This document shows positions 1 through 9,705 of a DNA stretch of 64,000 bases, in pieces. Location of the stretch: the NCBI GenBank assembly GCA_030603365.1, contig JAUVXV010000003.1:1-64000 (forward strand). The letters run 5' to 3'. The stretch comes from Candidatus Heimdallarchaeota archaeon (GTDB lineage Archaea; Asgardarchaeota; Heimdallarchaeia; Heimdallarchaeales; Heimdallarchaeaceae). A program made the translations under genes and the position numbers. Position 1 is the stretch's first letter; each line of letters begins with the position of its first letter. The notes below the pieces were generated by a model. That model did not search any database. It was given only the letters and a program-made list of their open reading frames with translations, and was not told the DNA's origin.

Positions 1-144
1 TTTATTTCAAATATTGAGCCACTCAAAGTATTTGTTTTCAAATTTTCTCAAACTTGGCAATATATATTCTGGTTCTTTTTATAGCTATTTCTCACTGTAT
101 ACTTGGCTACTTCTAGTAGCACAATAATTGAGAGATGATAAAAA

Positions 145-1661
145 ATGAATAATAAAAAAATATTAAGTCTAATAGTTACAACTATTATGGTTTTCTCACT
201 AGCAGGAATGATTCCAACTATGCTAGTACAGGGAGATTCAGGTATGGAGTAACAATAAACGAACCAACAGGAACTACAGAAGTTCTGTTCTATAACAAAC
301 TAACTGTCAATTTCACTGTTACCAAAGGAGCTGCTCCATGGATTTATACTGGTGCACATATCTATCTTGATAACTGAGCAGTTGATTCTACATCTGGTGG
401 TCTAAGTTCTCCTTTTGTAAAAACCTACTATCCTGAAGGATACGCAGGAGCTCACTTTGTCAGAGTTGAAGCTCACTTTGTTAGAGGATGGCAAGATACC
501 GAAGATAAATCAGATACAGCTGGCTACATTGTCAGGATTGCTGTAAATACAACGAATATCGAAGATTTACGTATAGACAAACTCCATGACTACGAGAGCA
601 ATAAAGGATTTCTTGATGGTGATGGAATAAACATCTGTATCATCGATGATAAACTTGGTGCAGATGATAGCTATTCAGGCTTTCACAAATCATTAATTCG
701 TTCAGGAAAGAATGATATCTACGATAATTCTGATAGAAAATATATTGATATCCAATATTATGAATATAATTCCGACTTGGAAACCTTTGAACAAAACTGG
801 GATGCTACAACTAGAGAAGGTAAATGGGAAGAATTATTCAACGAGAATGAAGGTGATTATGATGAAGAGGGCGATATCCATGGAACTTACCATTTTGCAA
901 CTTTGAGACAAATCGCCCCAGGAGCTAATTATACATTCATTGAAGTAGGCGATTATTTTGCAATTAAAGCTCTAGCTATTAGTTGGATAGCTGCAAACTA
1001 TTCAGCTTTTAACTTAGATTTTGACATAATAAGTTTTGCATCAACAGGTTCATCATCATGGCAGGAAGATATTGAGACTATTGTGGATTACGGTGTTTTA
1101 TTTGTGTCAGCAGCTGGTAATGAAGGAATTGAAATGGATGGTTTTCCAGGTGATGGTATTGGTAGGTACCCACAGTGTTTCAATTCAACTATTGGTGTAA
1201 CAGGCGTAACTAATAGTTATTACTCCAATTCATCTCATACTTGGAAACAAGAAGAAGGTGTTAATTGGGGTTATGGTATCGATATTGCTTGTATATCCAA
1301 TCGCACAATATTGGATTGGGCACCTGTTCCATATGATTCTGAATTTGGTGGAACGAGTAATGCTGAAGCCATAGTTGCTGGTATCATGGCACTAGTAGAA
1401 GAATATCAAGACAACTATAAATCTGCTAATGATCTGGATATATTCAGAGCTCACACAACTTTAAAGAATACAAGTGATGCTCCTAATACTCCTCCTAGAT
1501 TACAGAATGCTACAGAAATTGCAGGATATTATTCAGGTGTCAGCAGTAATTATTCCGCATTTCCTTATATAAAACATTATACCTTGTATGAAACCTATTA
1601 TTATGGCTGGGGAATCATAGATGCTTACGAATTTTGGAAATATTTCAAAAATAATTACTAG
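145..1661 (+). pseudogene. Secreted subtilisin-like (S8) serine protease, interrupted
   Basis: A signal-peptide start at 145 (MNNKKILSLIVTT...) is followed by a frame change near 237-243 and an in-frame TGA at 375-377. Reading through both gives one continuous S8-like protein ending at 1661. The three catalytic regions are recognisable: Asp in INICIIDDKLGA, His in DIHGTYHF and Ser in GGTSNAEAIVAG, matching the D/H/S order of subtilases; the oxyanion-region motif VSAAGNEG is also present. The His motif is looser than the usual GHGTH. A 21-nt imperfect tandem duplication (AHFVRVE / AHFVRGW) sits around 450-491. From family knowledge it would be an exported endopeptidase. The intact downstream part has an ATG at 777, but that start would omit the catalytic Asp, so a truncated active enzyme is unlikely. 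Decay or two assembly errors are both possible. Confidence 0.75.
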
Positions 1662-1667
1662 CATCTT

Positions 1668-1683
1668 CCCTTCTTTTTTTTAG
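1668..1683 (+). terminator. T-rich terminator between convergent genes
   Basis: The short gap between the protease remnant and the convergent surface-protein gene holds a run of eight T (cttttttttag). Archaeal transcription commonly ends at oligo-T tracts without a hairpin. Assignment rests only on position and composition. Confidence 0.35.
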
Positions 1684-1710
1684 ATATATTCTCCTACTGT
1701 CACATTTTTT

Positions 1711-2421
1711 CTATCTTATCTTTGATTTCTTCTTTCTTAGTTTCAAAAATAGGGTGTTTGCCACGAGTAGTAATATGACAGACAATTGTTTTAGACTTGT
1801 TTCTGTTGTGGAGATTTCTGTTGTGGAGATCTCTGTGTCTTGATTAATGTCAAACACTTCGGTACTATTATCATACTCGTTGAAATAAGTCATATTAGTC
1901 TCTGTAACATTAATTATCATCTTTTGACAAACTACAGGTACAGGAACGGAACTGCTATTTTTATAATCAAACCATAATGTATATTCTCCCATAGGAAGGT
2001 TTTCTACTTCTTCAGGATAGTTAAAGATTATCATCTCAAATGAGAACGTGTCTCTTTTTACTCCTGGTACTAAAGTAAAAGTTCCTGTTATCCATTCTAG
2101 AGTAAAAGCCAAGCTGACTTCCATGCTTTTATTTGCTAGATTTGTTGTTAATTGTGGAAAAGGATAAGGAGTACATCCATAAGTTATGGTAATATTGTTA
2201 GAAGTTGGATTTTCTGTTTCAATAATCATTGGGATTAAGAATATAGTATAGTTATGAGTACTCTGTTCAAAAAAATACACTATTGGTGTATCTGCTTCTA
2301 CTATCCTCGTTATTAGATAATCCCCTTCTTCTCCCCATGTTTCTTTATTATTTCTTAAACCAAACAATACTGTACTGACTAGTAAGATAGAGATAAGTTT
2401 CTGTTTAGTGCTTTTCTTCAT
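1711..2421 (-). CDS. Hypothetical secreted, C-terminally anchored surface protein
   Basis: I do not recognise a family. The ATG at 2421 (MKKSTKQKLISILLVSTVLFG) begins a clear signal peptide; an upstream TTG at 2439 in frame is less likely. The body is rich in beta-strand-like segments with many N-x-S/T sites (NNITI, NKS, NSS, NVT, NMT, NST), fitting an extracellular glycosylated domain. A Thr/Ser-rich stalk with repeated EISTT units precedes a C-terminal hydrophobic helix (LSVILLLVANTLFLKL) and a basic tail RKKKSKIR, which is the usual arrangement of archaeal surface proteins anchored by one C-terminal membrane segment. Several similar anchored proteins occur elsewhere in the window (near 24 kb and 59 kb). 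It is convergent with the protease remnant. Confidence 0.6.
   Translation of the reverse strand: MKKSTKQKLISILLVSTVLFGLRNNKETWGEEGDYLITRIVEADTPIVYFFEQSTHNYTIFLIPMIIETENPTSNNITITYGCTPYPFPQLTTNLANKSMEVSLAFTLEWITGTFTLVPGVKRDTFSFEMIIFNYPEEVENLPMGEYTLWFDYKNSSSVPVPVVCQKMIINVTETNMTYFNEYDNSTEVFDINQDTEISTTEISTTETSLKQLSVILLLVANTLFLKLRKKKSKIR
1801..1830. repeat. Two perfect 15-bp tandem repeats
   Basis: The unit ttctgttgtggagat occurs twice in direct tandem, followed by a degenerate partial third copy. It lies in frame in the surface protein and encodes the repeated EISTT unit of its Thr/Ser-rich stalk, so copy-number change would alter stalk length without shifting the frame. Confidence 0.8.
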
Positions 2422-3114
2422 ATTTCTAACCCAATGCAAATCCTTTTACTGTTTTCTATTATCTAATTCTTCATTTCGATATTTAAAGTTACATCAATTT
2501 TTCTGATTATGTTCTCTTATTATCTTCATTATTTTTCAAAGATATATGCTAAAAAGAAGAAACAGGCTTTCACGACAGATCTAGCCAAGTCTGATTTTGG
2601 AGATGAAATGGAATTACTAGTCAGAATGTGTATGTCTTTACCATCCTTTTTTTCTATGTTGATAAAAACTCGGGTGAATCCTTGTTGCTGATTTTCTTTA
2701 ATAAGTAATATATTGAAGAAATGTTTTTGGGTTCTCATTCTGATTTTGGCAAGTATGTAACAAAGTGTGAAAAATTTCACAGTTTTATATCTAACTAGTC
2801 AGAATTAAATATAAATTCAACAGAAGTGCTTCTACTTTATTTTTACCAACTTTATACAAGTAAGTGCATAAGGTGAAAGTTACCGTTAGAAAAATACTGT
2901 TCCTTCAATATTAGTCATTTTAGTGACAAGTGTTATTGTTCCCATTTTTGTTTCTAGAGAAGCTCATTGTTATGAATTTAGTTGGATTCCCTCATAAATT
3001 TTCTTTGATTCACTGTTAACATTTATTTCTATATAACAAGTGCTTGATGTTGATACTGGAATTCTTAAAACTGTAGTCCCCCTAACTATCATGTGTAAGT
3101 AGGTGGTAATTAAG
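2422..3114. other. Gene-poor stretch of about 690 bp
   Basis: No convincing gene was found. Two overlapping open frames on opposite strands (about 60 and 83 codons, between 2509 and 2780) lack ribosome-binding sites and recognisable similarity. The stretch must hold the promoters of the flanking divergent genes. A decayed gene cannot be excluded. Confidence 0.5.
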
Positions 3115-3960
3115 ATGGTTTCAGATAAGAAAGAGATACTTATTTTTCAAATCGATGCATTTGCAAATGAAGCTTTTCAAGGTAATCCTGCTGCAGTTTG
3201 CATTCTTACTCAAGAATATGATGATTACATTCTTCAACAAATAGCTGCAGAAATGAACTTGTCAGAAACAGCTTTTGTTTATATTAAAGATATGTCTTCG
3301 GTTACTCAAGAAAATACCTTCCCTCTGAGATGGTTTACTCCACAAGTTGAAGTGAATCTTTGTGGTCATGCTACCTTAGCTACTGCAGCAGTAATGTTTC
3401 ATGAAGTTGGTATAAAATTTGATGAAGTTTTTTTTGATACACTAAGTGGAAGATTATCTGCAAAAAGAGTAAAAGAAGGAATAGCACTTAATTTTCCAAA
3501 AAATGAACCTGAACAGATTTCTGCTCCAGATGAGCTCTTAGATGCTTTAGGTATCAATAAATATGTAAACGCAGCTTATGCGGAAGGAGTTACAGATCTT
3601 TTAATTGAGTTGGAAACTGAACTGGAAGTTAAATACCTAAAACCAAATTTTGCAAGATTAACTAAACTCGAGCTTGACAATAAGATAAGAGGAGTAATGG
3701 TTACAGCAAAAGGAAATAATGAGATAGATTTTGTCTCTCGTTTCTTTGCACCTTGGGTAGGAATAAATGAAGACCCTGTGACAGGATCTGCTCATACTAT
3801 TCTCGCTCCATATTGGTCTAAGAAACTCCATAAAAATGAGATGAATGCAAGTCAAATTTCTGAAAGAGGTGGAAAACTTACAGTTAGGGTTCTAGAAGAC
3901 CAAAGAGTTGAGATTATAGGAGAAACCAGATTAGTACTGAAGGGAGAGTTGTTCTTATAG
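3115..3960 (+). CDS. PhzF-family isomerase/epimerase
   Basis: Belongs to the PhzF family (diaminopimelate-epimerase-like fold), named after phenazine biosynthesis but in most organisms of unknown substrate. Visible hallmarks are the N-terminal IDAFANEAFQGNPAAV, the segment NLSETAFV carrying the conserved catalytic-type Glu, the mid-protein LCGHATLATA, and the C-terminal EDPVTGSAH. Length (about 281 residues) is normal for the family. The ATG at 3115 is preferred because aggtgg at 3101-3106 is well spaced before it; an in-frame GTG at 3103 overlaps that site. It is convergent and directly abuts the stop of the next gene. No phenazine genes are nearby, so a phenazine role is not supported; small-molecule isomerisation is the safe statement. 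Confidence 0.88.
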   Translation: MVSDKKEILIFQIDAFANEAFQGNPAAVCILTQEYDDYILQQIAAEMNLSETAFVYIKDMSSVTQENTFPLRWFTPQVEVNLCGHATLATAAVMFHEVGIKFDEVFFDTLSGRLSAKRVKEGIALNFPKNEPEQISAPDELLDALGINKYVNAAYAEGVTDLLIELETELEVKYLKPNFARLTKLELDNKIRGVMVTAKGNNEIDFVSRFFAPWVGINEDPVTGSAHTILAPYWSKKLHKNEMNASQISERGGKLTVRVLEDQRVEIIGETRLVLKGELFL

Positions 3961-4665
3961 TTACTCTTCTACTTCTAAAACTTCAGTTTCTTTTTCCTCT
4001 TCATGTTTTTCCTTTGCTTCTTTACTAGCTTTCATATGATCTTTTATCCCATTTATCTGCTTATCAATTAATTCATTTAATTTTTTTGATCTAATTGTAG
4101 TATTCTTCATAGGGTCACAAGGAGGATCTGCAGTGTGCAACGAACATGTTTCGCAAAGATCTAAATTAGCTCTTTTCCCCCTAATAATAAAGAATAGTGC
4201 TAATTCAAAAGGTATGAAACCTATTAGTATCAACCTTATCCACCAAGTAGGACCTAATATGATTATTGACAAATAGGCTCCAATTCCTAAGCCAAAAGAC
4301 GCTCGGAAAAATGCCTTCAACCATTTGTTCTTAGGTCGAATAAATATGTGCAACGATAGAGCCGCAATTCCGTAAAGATAAACAATAGGAAGTATGATTG
4401 GATACGTTCTAAAAAATGTATTAGCTGAAAAGAAAGCAATTAGTGCTGCTCCTATCATTGAATAGAAACTTGTACAACCAACACAAAGTTTGACCCGACC
4501 AATTTTAAAATAATGGTTCTTATAAACACTACAAGTTGGGTGGTGTGCAAAATTCTGCCATGATGTGAGTTTAAACATTGCCCATATTACTCTAAGAGGA
4601 GTAACCTTAGTGAGATATATTTTTTCTGAAAGATATGGCGTTTCAATTTGCTCTTCTTTTATCAT
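3961..4665 (-). CDS. DUF2085-like membrane protein
   Basis: A 234-residue integral membrane protein with about four hydrophobic segments. Residues around 40-70 carry HHPTCSVYKNHYFKIGR followed by LCVGCTSFY, which resembles the Cys/Arg-containing signature of DUF2085 membrane proteins (Cys-His pair, then GR..P/L-C-x-x-C-x-x-x-Y). A second Cys cluster, CETCSLHTADPPCDP, lies after the last membrane segment, so a metal or redox site near the membrane is plausible. The C-terminal tail is highly charged (KEKHEEEKETEVLEVEE). The function of the family is not known. Its stop codon is directly adjacent to that of the convergent PhzF gene. Confidence 0.6.
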   Translation of the reverse strand: MIKEEQIETPYLSEKIYLTKVTPLRVIWAMFKLTSWQNFAHHPTCSVYKNHYFKIGRVKLCVGCTSFYSMIGAALIAFFSANTFFRTYPIILPIVYLYGIAALSLHIFIRPKNKWLKAFFRASFGLGIGAYLSIIILGPTWWIRLILIGFIPFELALFFIIRGKRANLDLCETCSLHTADPPCDPMKNTTIRSKKLNELIDKQINGIKDHMKASKEAKEKHEEEKETEVLEVEE

Positions 4666-4772
4666 ATAAACGTCAAGCTCGCTAGAATAGGTTTTATGGT
4701 GATAAAGTGTGCTCTTTTTAAAACATTTTCTGTAGAATAAAAGAAGAAAAAGAAAAAGAAAAAAATTTTGAA

Positions 4773-5057
4773 TTATGCCTTTGGAAATAGGTCAGGCACA
4801 TCATCAGTTGCTGCTAGGAAGTACATATATAGATGTCCTATCCATTTTGCAATTCTCAATACGAAATCATAATGTAATTTGAACCTCTTACCCATTATTA
4901 AAACTGTGATACAATTAATAAAGAAGGTAATACCAATGATGAAATTGAAAATCATCATTACTAATCCAATAATTAAGCCGTATAGAATTTGCAACAGAGG
5001 TCTGATGATACAGAAGTTTAATCTGCTTGCTGCTTCTTTAAAACCAGGTAGCGACAT
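4773..5057 (-). CDS. Small DUF4389-like membrane protein
   Basis: A 94-residue protein with one long hydrophobic region (about residues 17-55) and a C-terminal part, VLIMGKRFKLHYDFVLR...YFLAATDDVPDLFP, that matches the pattern I know for DUF4389: hydrophobic hairpin, GK/GKR turn, amphipathic segment, then a T-D-x-x-P-x-F-P end. The function of the family is unknown. On the minus strand a TATA-like TTTTATATAG lies at about 5081-5090, some 28 nt before the ATG, so the transcript may be almost leaderless. It lies upstream of the DUF2085-like gene in the same direction with about a 107 nt gap, so they may share a transcript. Confidence 0.6.
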   Translation of the reverse strand: MSLPGFKEAASRLNFCIIRPLLQILYGLIIGLVMMIFNFIIGITFFINCITVLIMGKRFKLHYDFVLRIAKWIGHLYMYFLAATDDVPDLFPKA

Positions 5058-5284
5058 AGTAATTTAATTAGGAATTTGCTCCTATATAAAATTATGTGCG
5101 ACTTCATGCACAGTGTATCAAGAATGTCTCTGGTGTGAAATCAAATCGCACACTTTTATTTTCTTTTATAAAGAGTAGTACGAAACGTCATTTCGAATTT
5201 TCTCGAAATTATAATTACATTTCCATAAACATGGAATTACTGTTTCACTGTATTTTTGATAAGTGTTGGTGTGCTTATTAACTC

Positions 5285-6310
5285 ATGAAAGTTCTGGTAA
5301 CAGGGGCATTTGGTAATGTGGGTCAGAATGTAATAAGTATCCTCCTTGAGCGGGGTTACTCAGTGCGTTGCTTTGACTTGAAAAATACTCGTAATATGAG
5401 AGTAAAAAATAGATTACTTAGAAAAGGAAAATTTGAAGTCATCTGGGGTGACATTCGAGATTCTAAAATTACTAAACAGTTAGTACAAGAAGTAGAATTC
5501 ATAATTCATCTAGCAGCAATAATTCCACCACTAGCATACAAAATTCCCAAAATTGCTTATGATGTGAATGTCAAAGGTTCAATAAATTTGATTAAAGCTG
5601 CAGAAAGGATGAAGAATCCTCCTAAATTTATTTATGCTTCATCTATTGCAGTTCATGGGAATAGGATGGAAAAGAAACCTCCAACAAAAGTAGATGATCC
5701 ACTTGCACCTCTTGATTATGATAATTATGCTAAACATAAGATTGAGGTTGAGAAGTATCTACAAAAAACAACTATACCTTGGACAATATTAAGATTTGCT
5801 GCAATTACTCCCTATGAATTAGGATGGGAAATTCCAGATATAATGTATGATATACCTTTAGATCAAAGAATAGAGGTAGCAGATACAAGGGATGTTGCAT
5901 TAGCCTGTGTAAACTCGTTAATAGCAGAAACTATAGGTAAGACTTTGTTTATCGGTGGAGGAGAAGGCAATCAATTATATCAAAGAGATTATGTTTCATT
6001 AATCTTAGAAGCAGTAGGAATAGGAATGCTTCCCGAAGAAGCTTTCAAAAAAGCAAAGAGTTTAGATGACTACTATCATTGTGACTGGATGGATACAAAA
6101 GAAGCACAAGAAATACTCCATTTTCAAAGGTTTACATTTACAGATTTCATAAAGAAATTTAGGAAAAAAGTAAGTTTCAGAAGATTCATTATAACAATCT
6201 TCAGACCTTTAGTACGCGCAATACTCTTGGCTAAATCTCCATACATCACAAAATCTAAAAAGAACAAATCCAGAAATAAAACTAGAGAAAGACGTTCAAC
6301 AGCTAGTTGA
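5285..6310 (+). CDS. NAD(P)-dependent epimerase/dehydratase (extended SDR)
   Basis: Extended short-chain dehydrogenase/reductase. The N-terminus MKVLVTGAFGNVGQNVI has the TGxxGxxG nucleotide-binding motif, followed by an acidic end of strand 2 (CFDLKN) consistent with NAD preference. ASSIAVHG supplies the catalytic Ser region and NYAKHK the YxxxK catalytic pair. Family members modify nucleotide sugars or lipids; the substrate here is not evident. After the Rossmann/substrate domain the chain ends in an unusual strongly basic tail (KSKKNKSRNKTRERRSTAS) preceded by a hydrophobic stretch, possibly giving peripheral membrane attachment. It is a single gene on the plus strand with a T-rich region after it. 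Confidence 0.85.
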   Translation: MKVLVTGAFGNVGQNVISILLERGYSVRCFDLKNTRNMRVKNRLLRKGKFEVIWGDIRDSKITKQLVQEVEFIIHLAAIIPPLAYKIPKIAYDVNVKGSINLIKAAERMKNPPKFIYASSIAVHGNRMEKKPPTKVDDPLAPLDYDNYAKHKIEVEKYLQKTTIPWTILRFAAITPYELGWEIPDIMYDIPLDQRIEVADTRDVALACVNSLIAETIGKTLFIGGGEGNQLYQRDYVSLILEAVGIGMLPEEAFKKAKSLDDYYHCDWMDTKEAQEILHFQRFTFTDFIKKFRKKVSFRRFIITIFRPLVRAILLAKSPYITKSKKNKSRNKTRERRSTAS

Positions 6311-6401
6311 ACTATAGTTTTCTTTTTTCTTATTTTGATTGTAAATTATTATTCAGAAGTATACTGAAATTTTCACTCAGTAAAAAGTTTTTCAAAATGG
6401 T

Positions 6402-6413
6402 AAAATATATATA
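6402..6413 (+). promoter_or_regulatory. Putative TATA box of the dnaK-dnaJ unit
   Basis: An AT-run aaaatatatata sits about 90 nt before the dnaK start, preceded by purines that could act as a BRE. A second A/T-rich element (attataaaaaata, around 6465-6477) is closer, but dnaK has a ribosome-binding site and so is probably not leaderless; the upstream element would give a leader of roughly 60 nt. Confidence 0.4.
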
Positions 6414-6498
6414 TCAGTAAATGACATCTAAAACAGAAATGCTAACAAGAGCTTAGCAAAAATCATTATAAAAAATAAGTATCATATTAGGTGATTTA

Positions 6499-8382
6499 AT
6501 GAGCAAAGATACAAAGAAAGAACTCGTTGTAGGTATTGATTTAGGTACAACTAATTCTGGTATAGCATACATGGTTGCTGGAAAACCTGAAATTATCCCC
6601 AATATTGAAGGCGGAAGATTAACTCCCAGTGTTATTACATTTAATGAGGATGGTAATCGTTATATCGGGATTCAGGCAAAAAGACAGGCAATTGCTATAC
6701 CTGATCGTACTGTCAGATCAATTAAAAGGAAAATGGGTACAGATTACAAATTTACAGTTGATGGCAAAGATTATCGTCCAGAAGAAATTTCTGCCATGAT
6801 TTTATCTAAGATGATAGATGATGCTGAAGTTTATTTAAGTCAGAAAATAGAAAAAGCTGTTATTACAGTTCCAGCTTATTTCAGTGATTCACAGCGACAA
6901 GCTACCAAAGATGCTGGTGAAATTGCTGGTTTAGATGTTTTAAGAATAGTTAACGAACCTACTGCTAGTGCCTTGGCATATGGTTTAGATAAAACAGAAG
7001 CTGAAAGAGTTCTTGTTTTTGACCTTGGTGGTGGAACTTTTGATGTTTCCATTCTTGAACTTGATGGTGGATTATTCAAAGTTATTGCAACTTCAGGTAA
7101 TAATCTCTTGGGTGGAGATGACTTTGATCAAAAAATCATAGATTGGATGGTTGTAGAATTCAAGAAAAAAGAAGGTATTGATTTATCTAAAGACCCCAAG
7201 GTAGTTCAAAGACTCAAAGATGCAGCTGAAGAAGCTAAAATGGAACTAACTTCAAAATTAAAGACAAACATCAGTCTCCCCTATATCACGGCTGATGCTA
7301 CTGGCCCCAAACATCTTGATTTAGAATTATCAAGAGCTAAGTTTGAAGATATGTCTAAAGATTTAGTAGAGAAATGTGCAGGACCTTCAAGACAAGCGAT
7401 GAAGGATGCAAAAATCAAAGCTAGTGACTTAGATCAAGTGATTCTTGTAGGTGGAGCTACTCGTATGCCAATGATTAGAGATATGGCAAAAGATTTGTTC
7501 GAGAAGGAACCTCATAAGGGTGTGGCTCCTGAAGAAGTTGTAGCTTTAGGTGCTGCAGTACAAGCTGCAGTTCTAGCTGGAGAAGTTAAAGATATCTTGC
7601 TTCTAGATGTTACACCATTATCTCTAGGTGTCGAAACACTAGGAAATGTAATGACTCCTTTGGTTGAGAGAAACACAACCATTCCTGTTACAAAGAAGAA
7701 TGTATTTACTACAGCTGCAGATATGCAAACATCTGTTGAAGTTCATGTTTTACAAGGTGAACGAACAATGGCTGCTGATAACATCACATTGGGTAGATTC
7801 CAATTAGTAGGTATTCCTGCTGCCCCACGTGGTGTTCCACAGGTAGAAGTATCATTCGATATGGATGCTAATGGCATACTCCAAGTTTCAGCAAAAGATC
7901 TAGGCACTGGGAAGAAACAGAGTATTGTAATTCAATCCTCACATCTATCTGATAGTGATATTGAGAAAATGAAAGTTGATGCAGAAAAGTACAAGGAAGA
8001 AGATGCAAAGCGTAAAGAAGAAATCGAAATTCGAAACACAGCTGAACAAGTCATCTATTCCACTGAAAAAGCTATCAAAGATTTGGAAGAAAAAATAACT
8101 GATTCTGAAAAGAAATCACTTGAAGATAAAATAGAAGTTCTCAAGAAGAACATGGAAACTGATGATTTTGAGAAGATAAAAGCAACAACAGATGAACTTA
8201 TGGAAGAAATGATGCAAATATCTCAAAGAGTCTATGCAGAGACAGGGCAAGCTCCTGATGCAACAGGTCCTCAACCAGGTGATTATGGTCCTGGAGCTCA
8301 ACAAGAACCTGCTCCAAAACAATCAGATATCGATGAAGAACAAGTTATAGATGTAGATTATGAACCAGTTGAAGATGATTAA
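6499..8382 (+). CDS. dnaK: Hsp70 chaperone DnaK
   Basis: Cytosolic Hsp70 ATPase that binds and releases unfolded polypeptides with DnaJ and, usually, GrpE. Signatures: [14 protein letters not shown] (phosphate 1), [13 protein letters not shown] (phosphate 2), [13 protein letters not shown] (adenosine loop), the interdomain linker [16 protein letters not shown], a beta-sandwich substrate domain, a helical lid and an acidic C-terminus [15 protein letters not shown]. The region between RSIKRKMG and AVITVPAYF is short, lacking the roughly 23-residue insert of proteobacterial DnaK, as is usual for archaeal and Gram-positive-type DnaK. The length of 627 residues is normal. GGTGATTTA precedes the ATG. 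dnaJ follows about 95 nt downstream; no grpE is seen in the window, which is unusual because these three are often clustered. Confidence 0.98.
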   Translation: MSKDTKKELVVGIDLGTTNSGIAYMVAGKPEIIPNIEGGRLTPSVITFNEDGNRYIGIQAKRQAIAIPDRTVRSIKRKMGTDYKFTVDGKDYRPEEISAMILSKMIDDAEVYLSQKIEKAVITVPAYFSDSQRQATKDAGEIAGLDVLRIVNEPTASALAYGLDKTEAERVLVFDLGGGTFDVSILELDGGLFKVIATSGNNLLGGDDFDQKIIDWMVVEFKKKEGIDLSKDPKVVQRLKDAAEEAKMELTSKLKTNISLPYITADATGPKHLDLELSRAKFEDMSKDLVEKCAGPSRQAMKDAKIKASDLDQVILVGGATRMPMIRDMAKDLFEKEPHKGVAPEEVVALGAAVQAAVLAGEVKDILLLDVTPLSLGVETLGNVMTPLVERNTTIPVTKKNVFTTAADMQTSVEVHVLQGERTMAADNITLGRFQLVGIPAAPRGVPQVEVSFDMDANGILQVSAKDLGTGKKQSIVIQSSHLSDSDIEKMKVDAEKYKEEDAKRKEEIEIRNTAEQVIYSTEKAIKDLEEKITDSEKKSLEDKIEVLKKNMETDDFEKIKATTDELMEEMMQISQRVYAETGQAPDATGPQPGDYGPGAQQEPAPKQSDIDEEQVIDVDYEPVEDD

Positions 8383-8476
8383 TATCACCTTCCATTTTCA
8401 TTTCTCCTCAATCGATACTATTTTTATTACTTCTCTATTTTTTATCCTAATATCTCCTAAATGTTGAGGATTCAAA

Positions 8477-9652
8477 ATGTCTAAAAAAAGAGATTATTAT
8501 GAGGTTTTAGGAATATCTAAGGATGCCAATGAATCACAGATAAAAAAAGCTTTTAGACAAAAGGCAATGCAATATCATCCTGATAGAAATCCTGATAATC
8601 CTGAAGCATCTGAGAAATTCAAAGAAGCAACTGAAGCGTACGATATTTTATCAAATCCAGAAAAAAGATCATCGTATGATAGATTTGGTTTTGCTGCTGT
8701 TCAATCTGATTTTTCATCTGTGAATGTAGGAGATTTCTCAACCTTCTCTGATTTGTTCTCTTCCCTCTTCAGAGACGATTTCTCTGGTGACGATATATTC
8801 AGCCAATTCTTTGGAGGAAGAGGTCGTTCTCGTCGTCCTTCAGGTCCTCAAAAGGGTTCTGATTTATTAATGGATTACAGAATTACTTTTGAGGAAGCTA
8901 TTTATGGAACAAAAAAAATTGTTGAAGTTCCAATTAAGAAGGAATGTGAGACTTGTCAGGGTTCAGGTGCTCAAGACGGTACATCGCCAAAGAGTTGTCC
9001 CAACTGTCAGGGTTCAGGTGTTGAAACTGTGCAAAGACAAATGGGTTTTACCAGATATATTTCTCAACAAGCATGTAGTAGATGTAGGGGACAGGGTATG
9101 ATAATCAATAAACCATGTAAAACATGTAACGGGTCTGGTAGATCTAGAGATAATGAGAAAATTAAACTGGAAATTCCACCTGGTGTAGACTCAGGTTTTA
9201 GACTAAGAATTAGAAACAAAGGAGAAGAAGGAAGACTTAATGGTCCCAGAGGAGATCTATATGTCCGATTGATTGCTGAGACTCACGAATTCTACAAGAG
9301 GCAGGGAGATAACATAATCGTTGAGATAGAGATTCCTTTTGCAATGTCTGTTCTTGGTGGTGAAATGGAAATACCTACACCTTATGGAACAGAGAAGATC
9401 AAAATTCCTAAAAAAACAAAGGAAGGTCAAATTCTTCGATTACAAAGAAAAGGAATTCAACGAAAAACACAATACGGGATGAATTATGGCGATTTTCTTA
9501 TTCTTGTTCATTATCATATTCCAAGTAAAATGACAGATGAGGAGAAAGAACTTCTACAGCAATTGAAAGACATTTCACCACTACCTCCAAAGCAAGTAAA
9601 ACTGTTTAAAAAGCTAATACAAGATTCCAAGAGAAACAAAGTAGATGCTTAA
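8477..9652 (+). CDS. dnaJ: Type I Hsp40 co-chaperone DnaJ
   Basis: Stimulates DnaK ATP hydrolysis and delivers substrates. Order of domains: J domain (about residues 5-70) with the HPD motif in QYHPDRNP; a linker unusually rich in Phe, Ser and Asp rather than Gly (FSSLFRDDFSGDDIFSQFF); a zinc domain with four CxxCxGxG-type repeats (CETCQGSG, CPNCQGSG, CSRCRGQG, CKTCNGSG, about residues 155-220); then the C-terminal substrate-binding domains and a helical end. 391 residues is typical. The third repeat has Gln in CRGQG but keeps both Cys. It follows dnaK in the same direction with its own TTGAGGATT ribosome-binding site, so probably one transcription unit. Confidence 0.97.
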   Translation: MSKKRDYYEVLGISKDANESQIKKAFRQKAMQYHPDRNPDNPEASEKFKEATEAYDILSNPEKRSSYDRFGFAAVQSDFSSVNVGDFSTFSDLFSSLFRDDFSGDDIFSQFFGGRGRSRRPSGPQKGSDLLMDYRITFEEAIYGTKKIVEVPIKKECETCQGSGAQDGTSPKSCPNCQGSGVETVQRQMGFTRYISQQACSRCRGQGMIINKPCKTCNGSGRSRDNEKIKLEIPPGVDSGFRLRIRNKGEEGRLNGPRGDLYVRLIAETHEFYKRQGDNIIVEIEIPFAMSVLGGEMEIPTPYGTEKIKIPKKTKEGQILRLQRKGIQRKTQYGMNYGDFLILVHYHIPSKMTDEEKELLQQLKDISPLPPKQVKLFKKLIQDSKRNKVDA

Positions 9653-9705
9653 TCGACCTATTACTTCAGATACTTTTTTATTTCTAAGCTCATATTTATT
9701 TATTG

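Noticed and set aside
375..377. TGA as a possible selenocysteine codon in the S8 protease
   Set aside because: The site is not at a redox or catalytic residue, a frameshift lies just upstream, and no downstream structure was seen. Decay or error is simpler.
2509..2780. Two overlapping open frames on opposite strands
   Set aside because: No ribosome-binding site, no recognisable domain, low-complexity hydrophobic content; each could be a chance frame.
5096..5281. Open frame of 61 codons between the DUF4389-like and SDR genes
   Set aside because: No start signal and a composition unlike real proteins; it covers the divergent promoter region.
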